In this document: in pieces, positions 26,180-34,561 of the stretch
Numbering within the stretch: the first letter of the stretch is position 1
Layout of the letters: each line of letters starts with the position of its first letter
Assembly: GCA_013298875.1 (NCBI GenBank)
Contig: JAAFJH010000011.1
Coordinates: forward strand, 1 to 42,360
Origin: Synechococcales cyanobacterium bin2.concoct.b11b12b14.033
Lineage (GTDB): Bacteria > Cyanobacteriota > Vampirovibrionia > Caenarcaniphilales > Caenarcanaceae
Direction of reading: 5' to 3'
DNA length: 42,360 bases
The notes under the pieces: model-generated
What the model saw: only the letters and a program-made list of their open reading frames with translations
The model's database searches: none
Told to the model about the DNA's origin: nothing
Made by a program: the position numbers and the translations under genes

Positions 26180-26968
26180 ATGAAATCGCCCGAAAATCTA
26201 TTAGAAATTAAATCATTAAATTTGTATATGCCTGAAAATAAGCATTCAAAGGCCATTTTGCAAAATATAAACTTAACTCTTTTAAAGGGTAAATCACATG
26301 CTTTGGTCGGTGAGTCTGGCTCTGGTAAATCTATGATTTGTAATACTATTTTGGGCTTGCAGCCGCCACAAGCTGAAATACAAGGCGAAATTCTTTTTGA
26401 TAATTATAATTTACTAAAAAAACCTTATCCAAACCATATTCGTGGCCGCAAAATTGCTTATATTCCGCAAAATCCAATTACTTCTTTAAATCCGGTTAAA
26501 AATGTCAAAGATCATATTTTTGAAACTTTGCAAATTCATGAACCCCAACTTAATCAGTCTGAAAAGCTAAATTATGCCAAAGAATTACTATTAAGTTTGC
26601 AATTAAAAAATTGGGAAAAAGTTTTAAATTCCTATGCTTTTGAATTGTCCGGTGGAATGTGTCAGCGTATTATGATTGCTTTGGCCTTATGTGGAAAGCC
26701 AGAATTACTTTTAGCGGATGAACCAACAACAGCTTTAGACGTCATGGTGCAGGCTGAAATAGCTTATTTGCTACTTGAAATAATCAAAAAGAAAAATTTA
26801 ACTTTACTTTTAATTTCGCATGACTTAGCTTTAGTCGCTCAGATGGCTGAATATATTTCGGTTTTAAAAGATGGACAAATTCAAGAAGAAGGACAATTAA
26901 AAAACGTTTTTGCTGACCCAGCTAGTCAATATACTAAAACTTTACTTTCTTTCAGTGAGTTTAATTAA
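26180..26968 (+). CDS. ABC transporter ATP-binding protein, peptide/nickel type (DppD/OppD-like)
   Basis: The 262-residue ATPase has Walker A GESGSGKS (residues 44-51), the Q-loop IPQNPITSLNPV typical of the oligopeptide/nickel subfamily (family Q-(D/N)-P-x-x-(S/A)-L-N-P), signature LSGGMCQRIMIALAL (about 156) and Walker B LLLADEPTTALDV. It powers import of peptides or related solutes. ATG at 26180 is chosen; a TTG eight codons upstream is possible. The DppF-type C-terminal extension is absent (about 260 rather than 320 residues). The gene is single: the only matching permease is at 32605-33645 on the other strand, 6 kb away. Confidence 0.92.
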   Translation: MKSPENLLEIKSLNLYMPENKHSKAILQNINLTLLKGKSHALVGESGSGKSMICNTILGLQPPQAEIQGEILFDNYNLLKKPYPNHIRGRKIAYIPQNPITSLNPVKNVKDHIFETLQIHEPQLNQSEKLNYAKELLLSLQLKNWEKVLNSYAFELSGGMCQRIMIALALCGKPELLLADEPTTALDVMVQAEIAYLLLEIIKKKNLTLLLISHDLALVAQMAEYISVLKDGQIQEEGQLKNVFADPASQYTKTLLSFSEFN

Positions 26969-27725
26969 CGTTAAAAACAAATTCTTTAAATATCATAAAA
27001 AAGCTTAAAACAAATAAAAAGTAACCTAAAGACTTTTGAAGATTTGGAGATTGAATATTTTTATTTAAATAACTACCGATAAACCCTCCCAGAGAAGTTA
27101 AAATTACAAGTAAGATTACAAATTTCCAATTAATAGAAGAAGTAAAGTTAATATTACCCAAAAAGCCACTAAACGAATTAATATAAATTATAATTAAAGA
27201 AGTACCAATAGCTTTTTTAACCGGGTAGTTTAGCAAAGTTATTAAGGCCGGAACAATCATAAACCCACCGCTAATACCAATCAAACCGGCCAAAAAACCA
27301 ATTATAAAAGCCATTAAAATAATTAATATAATATTTTGATTTTTCTTCGGTTCTTCTCGGTTTTCCGGTTTTTTTCTTAGCAGTGATAAAGCTCCAACTA
27401 ACATTAAAACTATAAAAATACCAATTTTAAATTTATCGGATATTAAATGTGAGACTAGTCCACCAGAAACTGCACCCAGAGAACTAAGTACTATAAATGT
27501 CAAAGCTGTTTTCAAATCAATGTTTTTATTTTTATAATGATTAAAGCTAGCAATTAAGCTACCAGTACCGACAGCCAGTAAACTAACTGGAACAGCAGAC
27601 TTAAGAGGAATTTGAAATAAATAAATTAAAACTGGCATTATCATAAAACCACCCGCTCCAATTAAGCCTAAAATCAAGCCAATTAAGGAACTTGCCACAT
27701 AACCTAAAATTTCATTCAAGTCCAC
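26961..27725 (-). CDS. TSUP (TauE/SafE) family transporter
   Basis: The 254-residue membrane protein has seven to eight hydrophobic helices and the TauE/SafE twofold pattern: GYVASSLIGLILGLIGAGG near the N-terminus and, in the second half, FIIGFLAGLIGISGGFMIVP, repeating the (G)-x-x-x-G-L-(I/L)-G-x-G-G-(G)-x-(I/L)-x-(V)-P motif. Family members export sulfite, sulfoacetate or other anions across the inner membrane; the substrate is unknown. The start is GTG at 27725. Its stop overlaps the end of the convergent ABC ATPase by 8 bases. Confidence 0.9.
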   Translation of the reverse strand: MDLNEILGYVASSLIGLILGLIGAGGFMIMPVLIYLFQIPLKSAVPVSLLAVGTGSLIASFNHYKNKNIDLKTALTFIVLSSLGAVSGGLVSHLISDKFKIGIFIVLMLVGALSLLRKKPENREEPKKNQNIILIILMAFIIGFLAGLIGISGGFMIVPALITLLNYPVKKAIGTSLIIIYINSFSGFLGNINFTSSINWKFVILLVILTSLGGFIGSYLNKNIQSPNLQKSLGYFLFVLSFFMIFKEFVFNVN

Positions 27726-27860
27726 TTATTTATTTTCTTTTATTTTGCTGAACTAAATTTTATTTTATATCTTTAGGCTGAATCTTGGAATTGGTAATAT
27801 GAAACACCTATAAATTCTGAGTAGCAAGAAAACCTCTACAAAATTTAGCCTATGAGAAAA

Positions 27861-27875
27861 ATACATATCATGTAT
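27861..27875. promoter_or_regulatory. Perfect dyad upstream of mntA-hepT (operator candidate)
   Basis: ATACAT-ATC-ATGTAT is a perfect inverted repeat with 6-base arms, 24 bases before the mntA ATG. It overlaps a TATAAA sequence (27873-27878) that could be the -10 box, so binding there would block transcription. Autoregulation is an inference; the genome's low GC makes such dyads less rare. Confidence 0.4.
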
Positions 27876-27898
27876 AAATTAATTTAAAATAAGTCCAA

Positions 27899-28201
27899 AT
27901 GAAAAATAAATTAAATTTACAAGAATTAATCAAACAGAAAAGAGAAAGTATTTTAAATACAGCTTCTTTGTACAAAGCAAAAGATATAAAAGTTTTTGGC
28001 TCGGTAGCACGGGGAGATTATGATGAAAATAGTGATATTGACTTCTTGGTTTCTTTTTCGGACGAAGCTGGATTATACGATTTAATTGGCTTAAAGCAAG
28101 CTTTGCAGGAATTATTTAATTGTTCGGTTGATATTGCAACCCCAAACTCTTTAAAAGCCAGAATAAAAGAAAAAGTTTTGAGCGAGGCAAAGGCTATATG
28201 A
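27899..28201 (+). CDS. mntA: MntA-type minimal nucleotidyltransferase antitoxin
   Basis: The 100-residue protein has the MNT domain: IKVFGSVARGDYDENSDIDF, giving G-S-x-A-R-G (residues 34-39) and the metal-binding pair S-D-x-D at 45-48. A third acidic residue is in the later VDIATPN strand. In characterised MntA-HepT systems the nucleotidyltransferase modifies a Tyr of the HEPN toxin with AMP groups and thereby neutralises it. It overlaps hepT by 4 bases (ATGA), so stoichiometry is likely set by coupling. The N-terminus MKNKLNL is the same as that of murC downstream. Confidence 0.9.
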   Translation: MKNKLNLQELIKQKRESILNTASLYKAKDIKVFGSVARGDYDENSDIDFLVSFSDEAGLYDLIGLKQALQELFNCSVDIATPNSLKARIKEKVLSEAKAI

Positions 28202-28533
28202 GAGACGATAAAGAAAAATTATTAGATATTTTAGAAGCAATAATAACTATTGAAAAATATATGTCAGATCGAAAAATACATGACTTGAATGAAATAGAAT
28301 TAGCTGGTATTTTGCGGTATTTAGAAATTATTGGTGGAGCTTCTCATTCAATCAGTAAAGAACTAAAAGATAAATACTTACAAATACCTTGGAGATTGCT
28401 TGAAGATTTTAGAAATGTTTTAGTTCATCAGTATTTTGATATTGATTTACAAATGGTTGAAAATGCCATAAACAAAGAGATTCCATTTCTTAAACAAAAT
28501 ATTCAGCAAATTATTAATGATTTAAATAAATGA
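28198..28533 (+). CDS. hepT: HepT-type HEPN toxin (DUF86)
   Basis: The 111-residue helical protein has the R-x4-H-x-Y motif as RNVLVHQYF: Arg72, His77 and Tyr79. Arg and His form the HEPN ribonuclease site; the Tyr is the AMPylation target of MntA. FAMILY-typical features upstream are DLNEIELAGILRYLEIIGGA (family R-x-(I/L)-x-x-I-G-(E/G)-A). The intact motif suggests an active toxin that cuts RNA when freed from MntA. Both its start and its stop overlap neighbours by 4 bases, so mntA, hepT and the next gene form one coupled unit. Confidence 0.92.
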   Translation: MRDDKEKLLDILEAIITIEKYMSDRKIHDLNEIELAGILRYLEIIGGASHSISKELKDKYLQIPWRLLEDFRNVLVHQYFDIDLQMVENAINKEIPFLKQNIQQIINDLNK

Positions 28534-29147
28534 AAAAAATATCAAGTAAAAAAGTAAAAGAATTATCTAAGCTATTTCCTTGCATAAAAGGCTTTTATGG
28601 AGTAAGGCTTAAAGACAATTGGGGAAAAATTGGATTTACTAATTCTTTTAAATGGATTCTTTATAAACTTGAGCCTTTTAAAGAAGATTCTGAAGGAGTT
28701 GAAATTCCAAATCCTCATAAAAAAATAAATTCTTCCTTTTCAGTTTCAGCTTTTGATCACTGGTTGAATGCCAAGGAATACGATCATTATCATAGTGTTT
28801 TGTATAAAATTCATGACAAAGAATATACAGAAAGAATGATAAATTTTATAGAAAATCTTTTTGATAATTATGAAATATATGGTTTAGTTTCTAATTCTCG
28901 CTATGGAAGGCGTTTTTTAGCGTTTGAAAGTAAATTAGAATTTTCGGATAAATTGAGAGAGTGTATTAAACCTTATTTATACTTTCATTTTGTTATTCCA
29001 GAGCTTCAAATTCTCGTTTATTGTGGTCTTTGGGATTATACAGCTTGGTTTATGTGCTTCAATGAAGATCACAAAGAAATAATCAAGAATATTGCCATTA
29101 AACAAAAAGTACATATCCTAAGCTCAAAGGTTGAGTATCTTGAATAA
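28530..29147 (+). CDS. Hypothetical protein coupled to mntA-hepT
   Basis: I do not recognise this 205-residue protein. It is soluble with no signal peptide or membrane helix, rich in Lys and aromatics (Tyr, Phe, Trp). It starts MKKISSKKVKELSKLFPCIK and includes a lone SNSRYGRRFLAF segment and a hydrophobic C-terminal third (FHFVIPELQILVYCGLWDYT). The ATGA overlap with hepT shows it is translated with the toxin-antitoxin pair. It ends one base before the murC ATG. It may be an accessory of the toxin-antitoxin system or a passenger on the same cassette. Confidence 0.7.
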   Translation: MKKISSKKVKELSKLFPCIKGFYGVRLKDNWGKIGFTNSFKWILYKLEPFKEDSEGVEIPNPHKKINSSFSVSAFDHWLNAKEYDHYHSVLYKIHDKEYTERMINFIENLFDNYEIYGLVSNSRYGRRFLAFESKLEFSDKLRECIKPYLYFHFVIPELQILVYCGLWDYTAWFMCFNEDHKEIIKNIAIKQKVHILSSKVEYLE

Positions 29148-29148
29148 A

Positions 29149-30693
29149 ATGAAAAACAAATTAAATTTACCAAACAAAATACATTTTATCGGCATTGGCG
29201 GAGCTGGCATGAACCCATTAGCTGGCATTTGCTTAAAAGAAGGAATTAAAGTTACTGGCTCAGACAGCACGCCTAATAAAAATCAAGACGAACTAAGAGC
29301 TTTAGGAGCTGATATTTGGACACCGCATTCCGCAGAAGAACTTGTTGAACGTGAATTGCCAGAAGTTTGCATTTACAGCACCGCTATTCCAGCTGACAAT
29401 CCGGAAGTGATTTATTTAAGAGGAAAAGGCGTACAATTTTGGCATCGTTCAGACTTGCTGGAAAAAATAGCTAGTAATTTCGAAAAACAAATTGTGATAG
29501 CTGGCACTCATGGCAAAACTACAACGACTGCTATGTTAGTTTGGATTTTAGAAAAAGCTGGCTTAAAACCTTGTTGGGTTCTGGGTGGAGTTTTAAAAGG
29601 TTTGGGTTCTTATGGTTGGAGCGACCAGCGGGAGATTTTTGTATTTGAAGGCGATGAAAGTGATCAGAGCTTTTTGAAAAGTAAACCTTATATTGGCCTT
29701 GTAACTTCTCTGGAGCCAGACCATTTGGAAAATTATAATAATTCCTTTGAGGAACAAATTAAGAAGTTTCAAGAATTTGCCGAAAAGTGTGAGATTTTTA
29801 TTTGCTGCTTAGATTGTAAGAATATTGAGAAATCTTTTTATGAAAAACTTGTCTCTAACAAGCAATTATGTGTAAAGAAAATTTCAAAGCTCCAAAATGA
29901 TTTCCTTCACTGGGAAAATTCATTCCAAGAAGAGAAGGATTGGATAATTACTTATGGGAAAAAGCAACAAGACTTGAATTTTGGTCTTTTACAAGGACAT
30001 GATTTCTTGCCTCCCAAGGAGATAGCTTTATATAATAAACACCAATTAGATACCTCTCTTTGGGGTGTTCTAGGTGGTTATCTAGCAGACGAATTCCTTC
30101 CAATAAAAATTCCACAGATGTTTGGTGTACATAACCTAACTAATGCTTTAGGTTCTTTAGCCATATATAAAGCCTTAAGTGGAGCTTTCTGGAGCATTTA
30201 CGAATCTGACGTTAATTTAGTAAAAGACTTTCCGGGTATTTATCGGCGTTTTGAAATAATCGGCACAACACAAAATAATATAACTGTCATTGATGATTAT
30301 GCCCATCACCCAACCGAAGTAAAAGCTGCTATTCAAGCTGGCAAAGGATTTTTAAAAGAGAGAAATAAGAATGGTAAATTAATAGTTTGTTTTCAGCCAC
30401 ATTTACCGACCCGATTGCGTGATTTATGGCAAGAATTTACCGAATGTTTTACTGAAGCTGACCAATTATTTTTAGCGGATTTATATGTTGCCAGAGGGAA
30501 ACCAATTGACGGAATTAATAGTGAAAACTTATTCAAACAAATTAAGCATAATCACAAAACTCATATTTTAGGCAAAGCGGAAAACCTCATAGAACCAGTT
30601 TGTCAAGCAGTTAATGCCCATGATTTAGTTTTGATTTTAGGTGCGGGCGATATAACTTTTATCCGAGAAAGACTATTTGAGAAATTAAAGTAA
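29149..30693 (+). CDS. murC: UDP-N-acetylmuramate--L-alanine ligase
   Basis: The 514-residue ligase has the N-terminal Rossmann motif IHFIGIGGAGMNPLAG, where G-x-G-G-x-G-M binds UDP-MurNAc. The ATP loop is AGTHGKTTTTAML, DESDQSF marks the central domain, and DDYAHHPTEVKA opens the C-terminal domain, diagnostic for MurC. It adds L-Ala to UDP-MurNAc, the first step of the peptidoglycan stem peptide. ATG at 29149 is chosen; a TTG at 29131 lies inside the previous gene. It is longer than the typical ~460 residues because of an insertion around residues 225-300, between the central-domain motifs. No other mur gene is adjacent. Confidence 0.96.
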   Translation: MKNKLNLPNKIHFIGIGGAGMNPLAGICLKEGIKVTGSDSTPNKNQDELRALGADIWTPHSAEELVERELPEVCIYSTAIPADNPEVIYLRGKGVQFWHRSDLLEKIASNFEKQIVIAGTHGKTTTTAMLVWILEKAGLKPCWVLGGVLKGLGSYGWSDQREIFVFEGDESDQSFLKSKPYIGLVTSLEPDHLENYNNSFEEQIKKFQEFAEKCEIFICCLDCKNIEKSFYEKLVSNKQLCVKKISKLQNDFLHWENSFQEEKDWIITYGKKQQDLNFGLLQGHDFLPPKEIALYNKHQLDTSLWGVLGGYLADEFLPIKIPQMFGVHNLTNALGSLAIYKALSGAFWSIYESDVNLVKDFPGIYRRFEIIGTTQNNITVIDDYAHHPTEVKAAIQAGKGFLKERNKNGKLIVCFQPHLPTRLRDLWQEFTECFTEADQLFLADLYVARGKPIDGINSENLFKQIKHNHKTHILGKAENLIEPVCQAVNAHDLVLILGAGDITFIRERLFEKLK

Positions 30694-30775
30694 AATTCAT
30701 CGTTTTTGCTGATTTTATGAGAAAGATTTTTACAGAGGGGTAATTACTCAGAAGCAGAGGGTTTATAAATAAAAA

Positions 30776-31651
30776 ATGTCGTCGCCTCGTAATACAAATA
30801 ATACACAAAATAATTCTCAAACCAGAGAATATCGGAAAAGTGGTAATCCATTGGGCGTTTTATTTGGATTATTACTTTTGGGTGGAGTTTGCTTTGGACT
30901 TTATTATTTATGGAAAGTGAAGAAAAATGGTGGAAATATTTCCTTACCTTTCAATCAAGCTTCTTCCTTGAATTTAAATTCTAATCCAAACCCAACTACT
31001 CCTAGTCAGCCTAATCAGGTTCAGTTAAATAATAATACAACGCCCACTACTCAGCCCACTAATTCTACCGATACAAATTCAAGCCAATTTCGACCGAATC
31101 AGCAGCCCTATTCTTATTCAAATACTAATCCAGACTACAATAATCCTCCTGGCCAAAGACAAAATAGGCAAATTAATAGAATAAAACCTCAAAAGCAAAA
31201 TACCCAAAAGTTAATTTATCAAAGTAAAGACGGTCGGAAAAGAGTGCTTACTGGCTATGGTGGCGGAAATAGTAATCATTCTAGCCAATCGAGCAATCAG
31301 TCTTCAAGTTATATTTTTCCCAGTAAGGTTTTGCCAGCACGTGGCTTTATACCGGGCTCATTGCAAAGCTTGATTAGTGACGATAAATCTTTCGGAGGTG
31401 GACTACCACGCCCGCATCAATTAATATATTTTGCAACTAATTTTTATCAAAAAGAAAAAGCTTTAGCCTTTGCCACTAATAAACTTAAAGCTTTAGGTTT
31501 TTACCGTACTCATTTATCTTCAGACGAATATAGCCAGGGGGGGCAGACTATTGTGGAAGGATTAGATAAAAATAATAATCAGGCTTTTTTCTTTTTTAAA
31601 CCTAATAATAATAAAACTATGTGGAAGGTTGAAATTTATGAAGCTAATTAA
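30776..31651 (+). CDS. Single-span membrane protein with Asn/Gln/Thr-rich linker, unknown function
   Basis: The 291-residue protein is not one I recognise. A ~28-residue polar cytoplasmic end is followed by one helix (PLGVLFGLLLLGGVCFGLYY). Then come ~130 residues of Asn/Gln/Thr/Pro/Ser-rich low complexity and a C-terminal folded part of about 110 residues (FPSKVLPARGFIPGSLQSLI, YFATNFYQKEKALAFATNKL, WKVEIYEAN). The topology suggests a membrane anchor, a flexible tether and an extracytoplasmic small domain. It lies 82 bases after murC in the same direction. Confidence 0.7.
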   Translation: MSSPRNTNNTQNNSQTREYRKSGNPLGVLFGLLLLGGVCFGLYYLWKVKKNGGNISLPFNQASSLNLNSNPNPTTPSQPNQVQLNNNTTPTTQPTNSTDTNSSQFRPNQQPYSYSNTNPDYNNPPGQRQNRQINRIKPQKQNTQKLIYQSKDGRKRVLTGYGGGNSNHSSQSSNQSSSYIFPSKVLPARGFIPGSLQSLISDDKSFGGGLPRPHQLIYFATNFYQKEKALAFATNKLKALGFYRTHLSSDEYSQGGQTIVEGLDKNNNQAFFFFKPNNNKTMWKVEIYEAN

Positions 31652-31782
31652 CTAGCTCATAACTAAAAATTCAAGTGTAAAACAGATTTAATCTTATCTC
31701 ATCAGTAGCTTAATCCCGTTTTATTAAGTAATTCTCCAATAGTTCGTTTTATAATATTTAAATTGTTTAAGTTTTAGAAATT

Positions 31783-32097
31783 ATGTCAGCTCAAGCTTTA
31801 TTTGAAAAAATTATTACTAGATTTTCAGCTGAATCCGCAGAAGGTTTAAATGCAGTTTATGGTTTTGAGCTAGAGGGAGAAGCTTTGCATGCTATCAAAA
31901 TTGAGAATAATAAATGCCGTTTATTAACAGAAAGCGAAAATGCCTCGCCTGATGTAACTTTAAAAGCCAGCAAAGAAATTTGGGAGCAAATTATTAATGG
32001 AAGCATGCCAGCACAAATGGCTTTTATGATGGGAAAACTTCAAATTACTGGTGAATTTCCTTTAGCTTTAAAATTACCTAGTTTATTTTCTTTTTAG
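31783..32097 (+). CDS. SCP2 sterol-binding-like domain protein
   Basis: The 104-residue protein matches a stand-alone SCP2 domain. The N-terminal helix is followed by YGFELEGEALHAIKIENNKC (family (F)-x-(I/L)-x-G-(E/D)), PDVTLKASKEIWEQIINGSM (family D-(V/A)-x-(L/I)-x-x-(S/T)-x-x-x-(W/F)-x-x-(I/L)-(I/L)-x-G) and MMGKLQITGEFPLALKL (family G-K-(I/L)-x-(I/V)-x-G-(D/N)). Such domains bind lipids or acyl chains. There is no signal peptide. It is flanked by about 130 bases upstream and stands alone on its strand. Confidence 0.85.
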   Translation: MSAQALFEKIITRFSAESAEGLNAVYGFELEGEALHAIKIENNKCRLLTESENASPDVTLKASKEIWEQIINGSMPAQMAFMMGKLQITGEFPLALKLPSLFSF

Positions 32098-32111
32098 GTT
32101 TGATTGGTTGC

Positions 32112-32561
32112 TTAATTAATTGAATAAGAAAGTCTGATTAATTCTTGCAAGGATTCTTTGTCCAATACTAAGCCACTTAAGGAATTATTTTCGGGAATGG
32201 CATCAAAGGCAATGGCATCAATTTCTAGCTCCGAACAAGCCTTTAAGGAATCATCTATATCCGACCATTGGGCAATATACCAGCTAGTCGGGATGTCGAA
32301 AGCATTAGTTGCTTCAATGGCTAATTTTAAATTAGAATAAAGCAAAACAACGCTTATTTCTTGATTGTTTTGACGATTTTTAACCTCAAGGCAAAATATT
32401 TTGGACTGATTTTGAAATATCCCATAAATACAAGGTAAGTTTACAATTTGTCGGGTAATTTCCTCCTGAGAGATTATTCCACTATCAAGATTATCGGATG
32501 CACTTCTGAAATCCATTTTTATTAATGAGCTAATCCATGTTATATTTTCTTCTTTTTTCAT
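32112..32561 (-). CDS. Hypothetical protein
   Basis: I do not recognise this 149-residue acidic soluble protein. It starts MKKEENITWISSLIKMDFRS and has an alternating strand-helix pattern (IFCLEVKNRQNNQEISVVLLY, WYIAQWSDIDDSLKA, LEIDAIAFDAI). There are no signal peptide or membrane helices. It is convergent with the SCP2 gene (14-base gap) and starts 43 bases after the end of the ABC permease on the same strand, so it may be cotranscribed with the permease. Confidence 0.65.
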   Translation of the reverse strand: MKKEENITWISSLIKMDFRSASDNLDSGIISQEEITRQIVNLPCIYGIFQNQSKIFCLEVKNRQNNQEISVVLLYSNLKLAIEATNAFDIPTSWYIAQWSDIDDSLKACSELEIDAIAFDAIPENNSLSGLVLDKESLQELIRLSYSIN

Positions 32562-32604
32562 TCCCTTTTAGTCTAACTATTTAGCAAAATCTAATATTAA
32601 AGTA

Positions 32605-33645
32605 TTAAATTGACTGTTCTTTGATATCAAAAATATCTCTCAGCTGGTCTCCTAATGAATTAAAACACCAAGTTAGTAAAATTAAAATCAAACTAGACCC
32701 CACGGCTAACCACGGTCTTAAAAATAAATTACTTAATTCTCGGCCTTCCGACAAAATATTACCCAAACTGGCTTCTGGCTGGTTAATACCCAAACCCAAA
32801 AAACTTAAAGTGGTTTCCCCTAAAATATAAGATGGAAAAGACAAAGTTAAAGCAATAATCAAATAACTGCTTAATTGAGGAATTATGTCAAATACTATAA
32901 TTTTCCAGGTTGGCTTGCCCGCCAAATAAGCTGACTGCACAAATTCTTTATTACGAATAGACAAAACTTGCCCTCGCACAATCCGTGCCAAACCCGCCCA
33001 GCCAATTAAAGCTAATAGCAGAGTAATTAATAGTAAACGTTGCATATTTGACAAGCTAGCTGGCAATAAAGCTGCCAAAGCCACCAATAAATATAAAGTT
33101 GGTAAACTTAAAATTATTTCAACCAAACGCATCATCAATTCACCGACAGCCCCTGATTTATAACCTGCAATGGTGCCATAAATAATACCTAACGGAAATG
33201 AAATTAAAATCCCAATTAAGCCGGCAAATAAGCCTGGTCTTAAGCCATGAATTAATCTCGATAAATAATCACGCCCTAATTTGTCTGTGCCTAATAAATT
33301 AAATGCATCGGGGCAATTAGGTGAATGAATAAAATGAATATTCAAATTAATTAAATTCCAAAGCTTATATCCTTTCTGAGAAACACTAGTCAAAAAACTT
33401 ATTTTACAAATTACTCTCTGGTTAGGGCTGAAAACACGACTAAAGTCTTTTTCACTAATTTTTAAAGTTAAAGGATGAAAATAAAAACCTCTTTGCGGGG
33501 TAAAATTTACTTTAATGGGCGGAGCATAAGAAATTTTATTTTCAGGTGTTTCGGTCGGAGAAAGCGGGGTTATAAAATCAGCAAAAATAGCTAGAAAATA
33601 TAAAACTGCGATTATTGCTAAATTTACGTATAAATTTTTTTTCAT
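32605..33645 (-). CDS. ABC transporter permease, DppC/OppC family
   Basis: The 346-residue protein has an N-terminal membrane anchor, a ~90-residue periplasmic stretch and the BPD transporter inner-membrane domain. The TM block starts GRDYLSRLIHGLRPGLFAG (family G-(T/R)-D-x-x-G-R-D-(V/I)-(L/F)-S-R). The cytoplasmic EAA-like loop is SAYLAGKPTWKIIVFDIIP, and GETTLSFLGLGINQPEASLG near the end is the DppC signature. It forms the channel of peptide/nickel import systems with a DppB partner and two ATPases. Only one ATPase (26180-26968) is in the window; DppB and the binding protein are not. Confidence 0.93.
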   Translation of the reverse strand: MKKNLYVNLAIIAVLYFLAIFADFITPLSPTETPENKISYAPPIKVNFTPQRGFYFHPLTLKISEKDFSRVFSPNQRVICKISFLTSVSQKGYKLWNLINLNIHFIHSPNCPDAFNLLGTDKLGRDYLSRLIHGLRPGLFAGLIGILISFPLGIIYGTIAGYKSGAVGELMMRLVEIILSLPTLYLLVALAALLPASLSNMQRLLLITLLLALIGWAGLARIVRGQVLSIRNKEFVQSAYLAGKPTWKIIVFDIIPQLSSYLIIALTLSFPSYILGETTLSFLGLGINQPEASLGNILSEGRELSNLFLRPWLAVGSSLILILLTWCFNSLGDQLRDIFDIKEQSI

Positions 33646-33835
33646 TTAAAATGAATTAATGAGAGCTTTAAATAAAATTCAAACTGAAAAAATTTTCCTG
33701 GAAAAATAATAGCAATAAACCAAGATAGTAAAATAATTCATTTTTTTGTTTAACTTAAAAAGACTAGTACACCTTGTTTAAATAATAATTTCCATACTGA
33801 CCATTCAGAGCAGCAGTTTTATTTGAAAAGTTAAA

Positions 33836-33864
33836 TTTAGAATCTGTAAATAAAAAGGTATAAT
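33836..33864 (+). promoter_or_regulatory. Promoter candidate for the coiled-coil protein
   Basis: TTTAGA (33836-33841, 4 of 6) and a perfect TATAAT (33859-33864) are 17 bases apart. The next ATG is at 33895. The rest of 33646-33894 shows no gene. Confidence 0.5.
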
Positions 33865-33894
33865 TCAAACATAAGAGCATCAAGAATTTATAAA

Positions 33895-34218
33895 ATGAAA
33901 ATATTAGTCGATCCCACCATAACCATACAAATAAGCTTGGTAATTGGGATGATCGGTCTGTTTTTTACGATAATTAATCAGTCTAAGCGGATAGAAGATA
34001 AAGTTGATGAAAAAATTGAAAAATTAGAAAGTAAGCTAGATAAGCTAAAAGACGGGGTTGGTGAAATGAAATTGCAAATAAATTCTATAGAAAGCCAGAT
34101 TGAAAGAATAGAAGAGCAAAATAAATTTTTGACTAATGAAGTTCTGCTCATTAAAAGTCACTTTTTTGTGCCCCGTTTTCCTCGACAAGAAATAAAGGAC
34201 AATACGGAAGCTGCCTAA
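33895..34218 (+). CDS. Membrane-anchored coiled-coil protein
   Basis: The 107-residue protein has one N-terminal helix (ISLVIGMIGLFFTIINQ) followed by a heptad-like coiled coil of about 60 residues (DKVDEKIEKLESKLDKLKDG, then IESQIERIEEQNKFL). It ends in a short polar tail. I do not recognise a family; it resembles small membrane-tethered scaffold proteins in shape only. The preceding promoter match supports expression as a single gene. Confidence 0.7.
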   Translation: MKILVDPTITIQISLVIGMIGLFFTIINQSKRIEDKVDEKIEKLESKLDKLKDGVGEMKLQINSIESQIERIEEQNKFLTNEVLLIKSHFFVPRFPRQEIKDNTEAA

Positions 34219-34316
34219 TTGAAAATATACAAATCAAACCTGCTCTGAAAGAACGATTATCTTATTTTTGGAATAATTAATTAGCCGGAGCTTGCATATT
34301 AAAATTAAAATAAGTC

Positions 34317-34346
34317 TTGTTTATCTTAATCTTTTGATGATATATT
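34317..34346 (+). promoter_or_regulatory. Promoter candidate for tRNA-Asp
   Basis: TTGTTT (34317-34322) and TATATT (34341-34346) are 18 bases apart, and the tRNA begins 13 bases after the -10 box, the expected layout for a short leader. Confidence 0.5.
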
Positions 34347-34359
34347 GTTCTAGTCTTGT

Positions 34360-34436
34360 GGATCTGTAGCTCAATTGGTTAGAGCGTCGCCCTGTCACGG
34401 CGAAGGTTGCGGGTTCGAGTCCCGTCAGATCCGCCA
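34360..34436 (+). tRNA. tRNA-Asp (anticodon GUC), CCA encoded
   Basis: A 77-base tRNA: acceptor GGATCTG pairs perfectly with CAGATCC. The D-arm is AGCTC-AATTGGTTA-GAGC, the anticodon loop CTGTCAC within GTCGCC/GGCGAA gives anticodon GUC, and the T-arm is GCGGG-TTCGAGT-CCCGT. The discriminator is G, and CCA is encoded in the DNA. A run of T follows and probably ends the transcript. tRNA-Leu at 16194 has no encoded CCA, so the organism must use both processed and encoded ends. Confidence 0.97.
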
Positions 34437-34561
34437 TTTTTTATTTTAAATAATATACTCATTCAAATAAATTATTTTAGCCTTTCGGTCATCATATAAG
34501 TCTCAGCTGGGTAAGTTTATTGTTATTAATTAATAATTCAGGCATAAAATAATAATTAATT

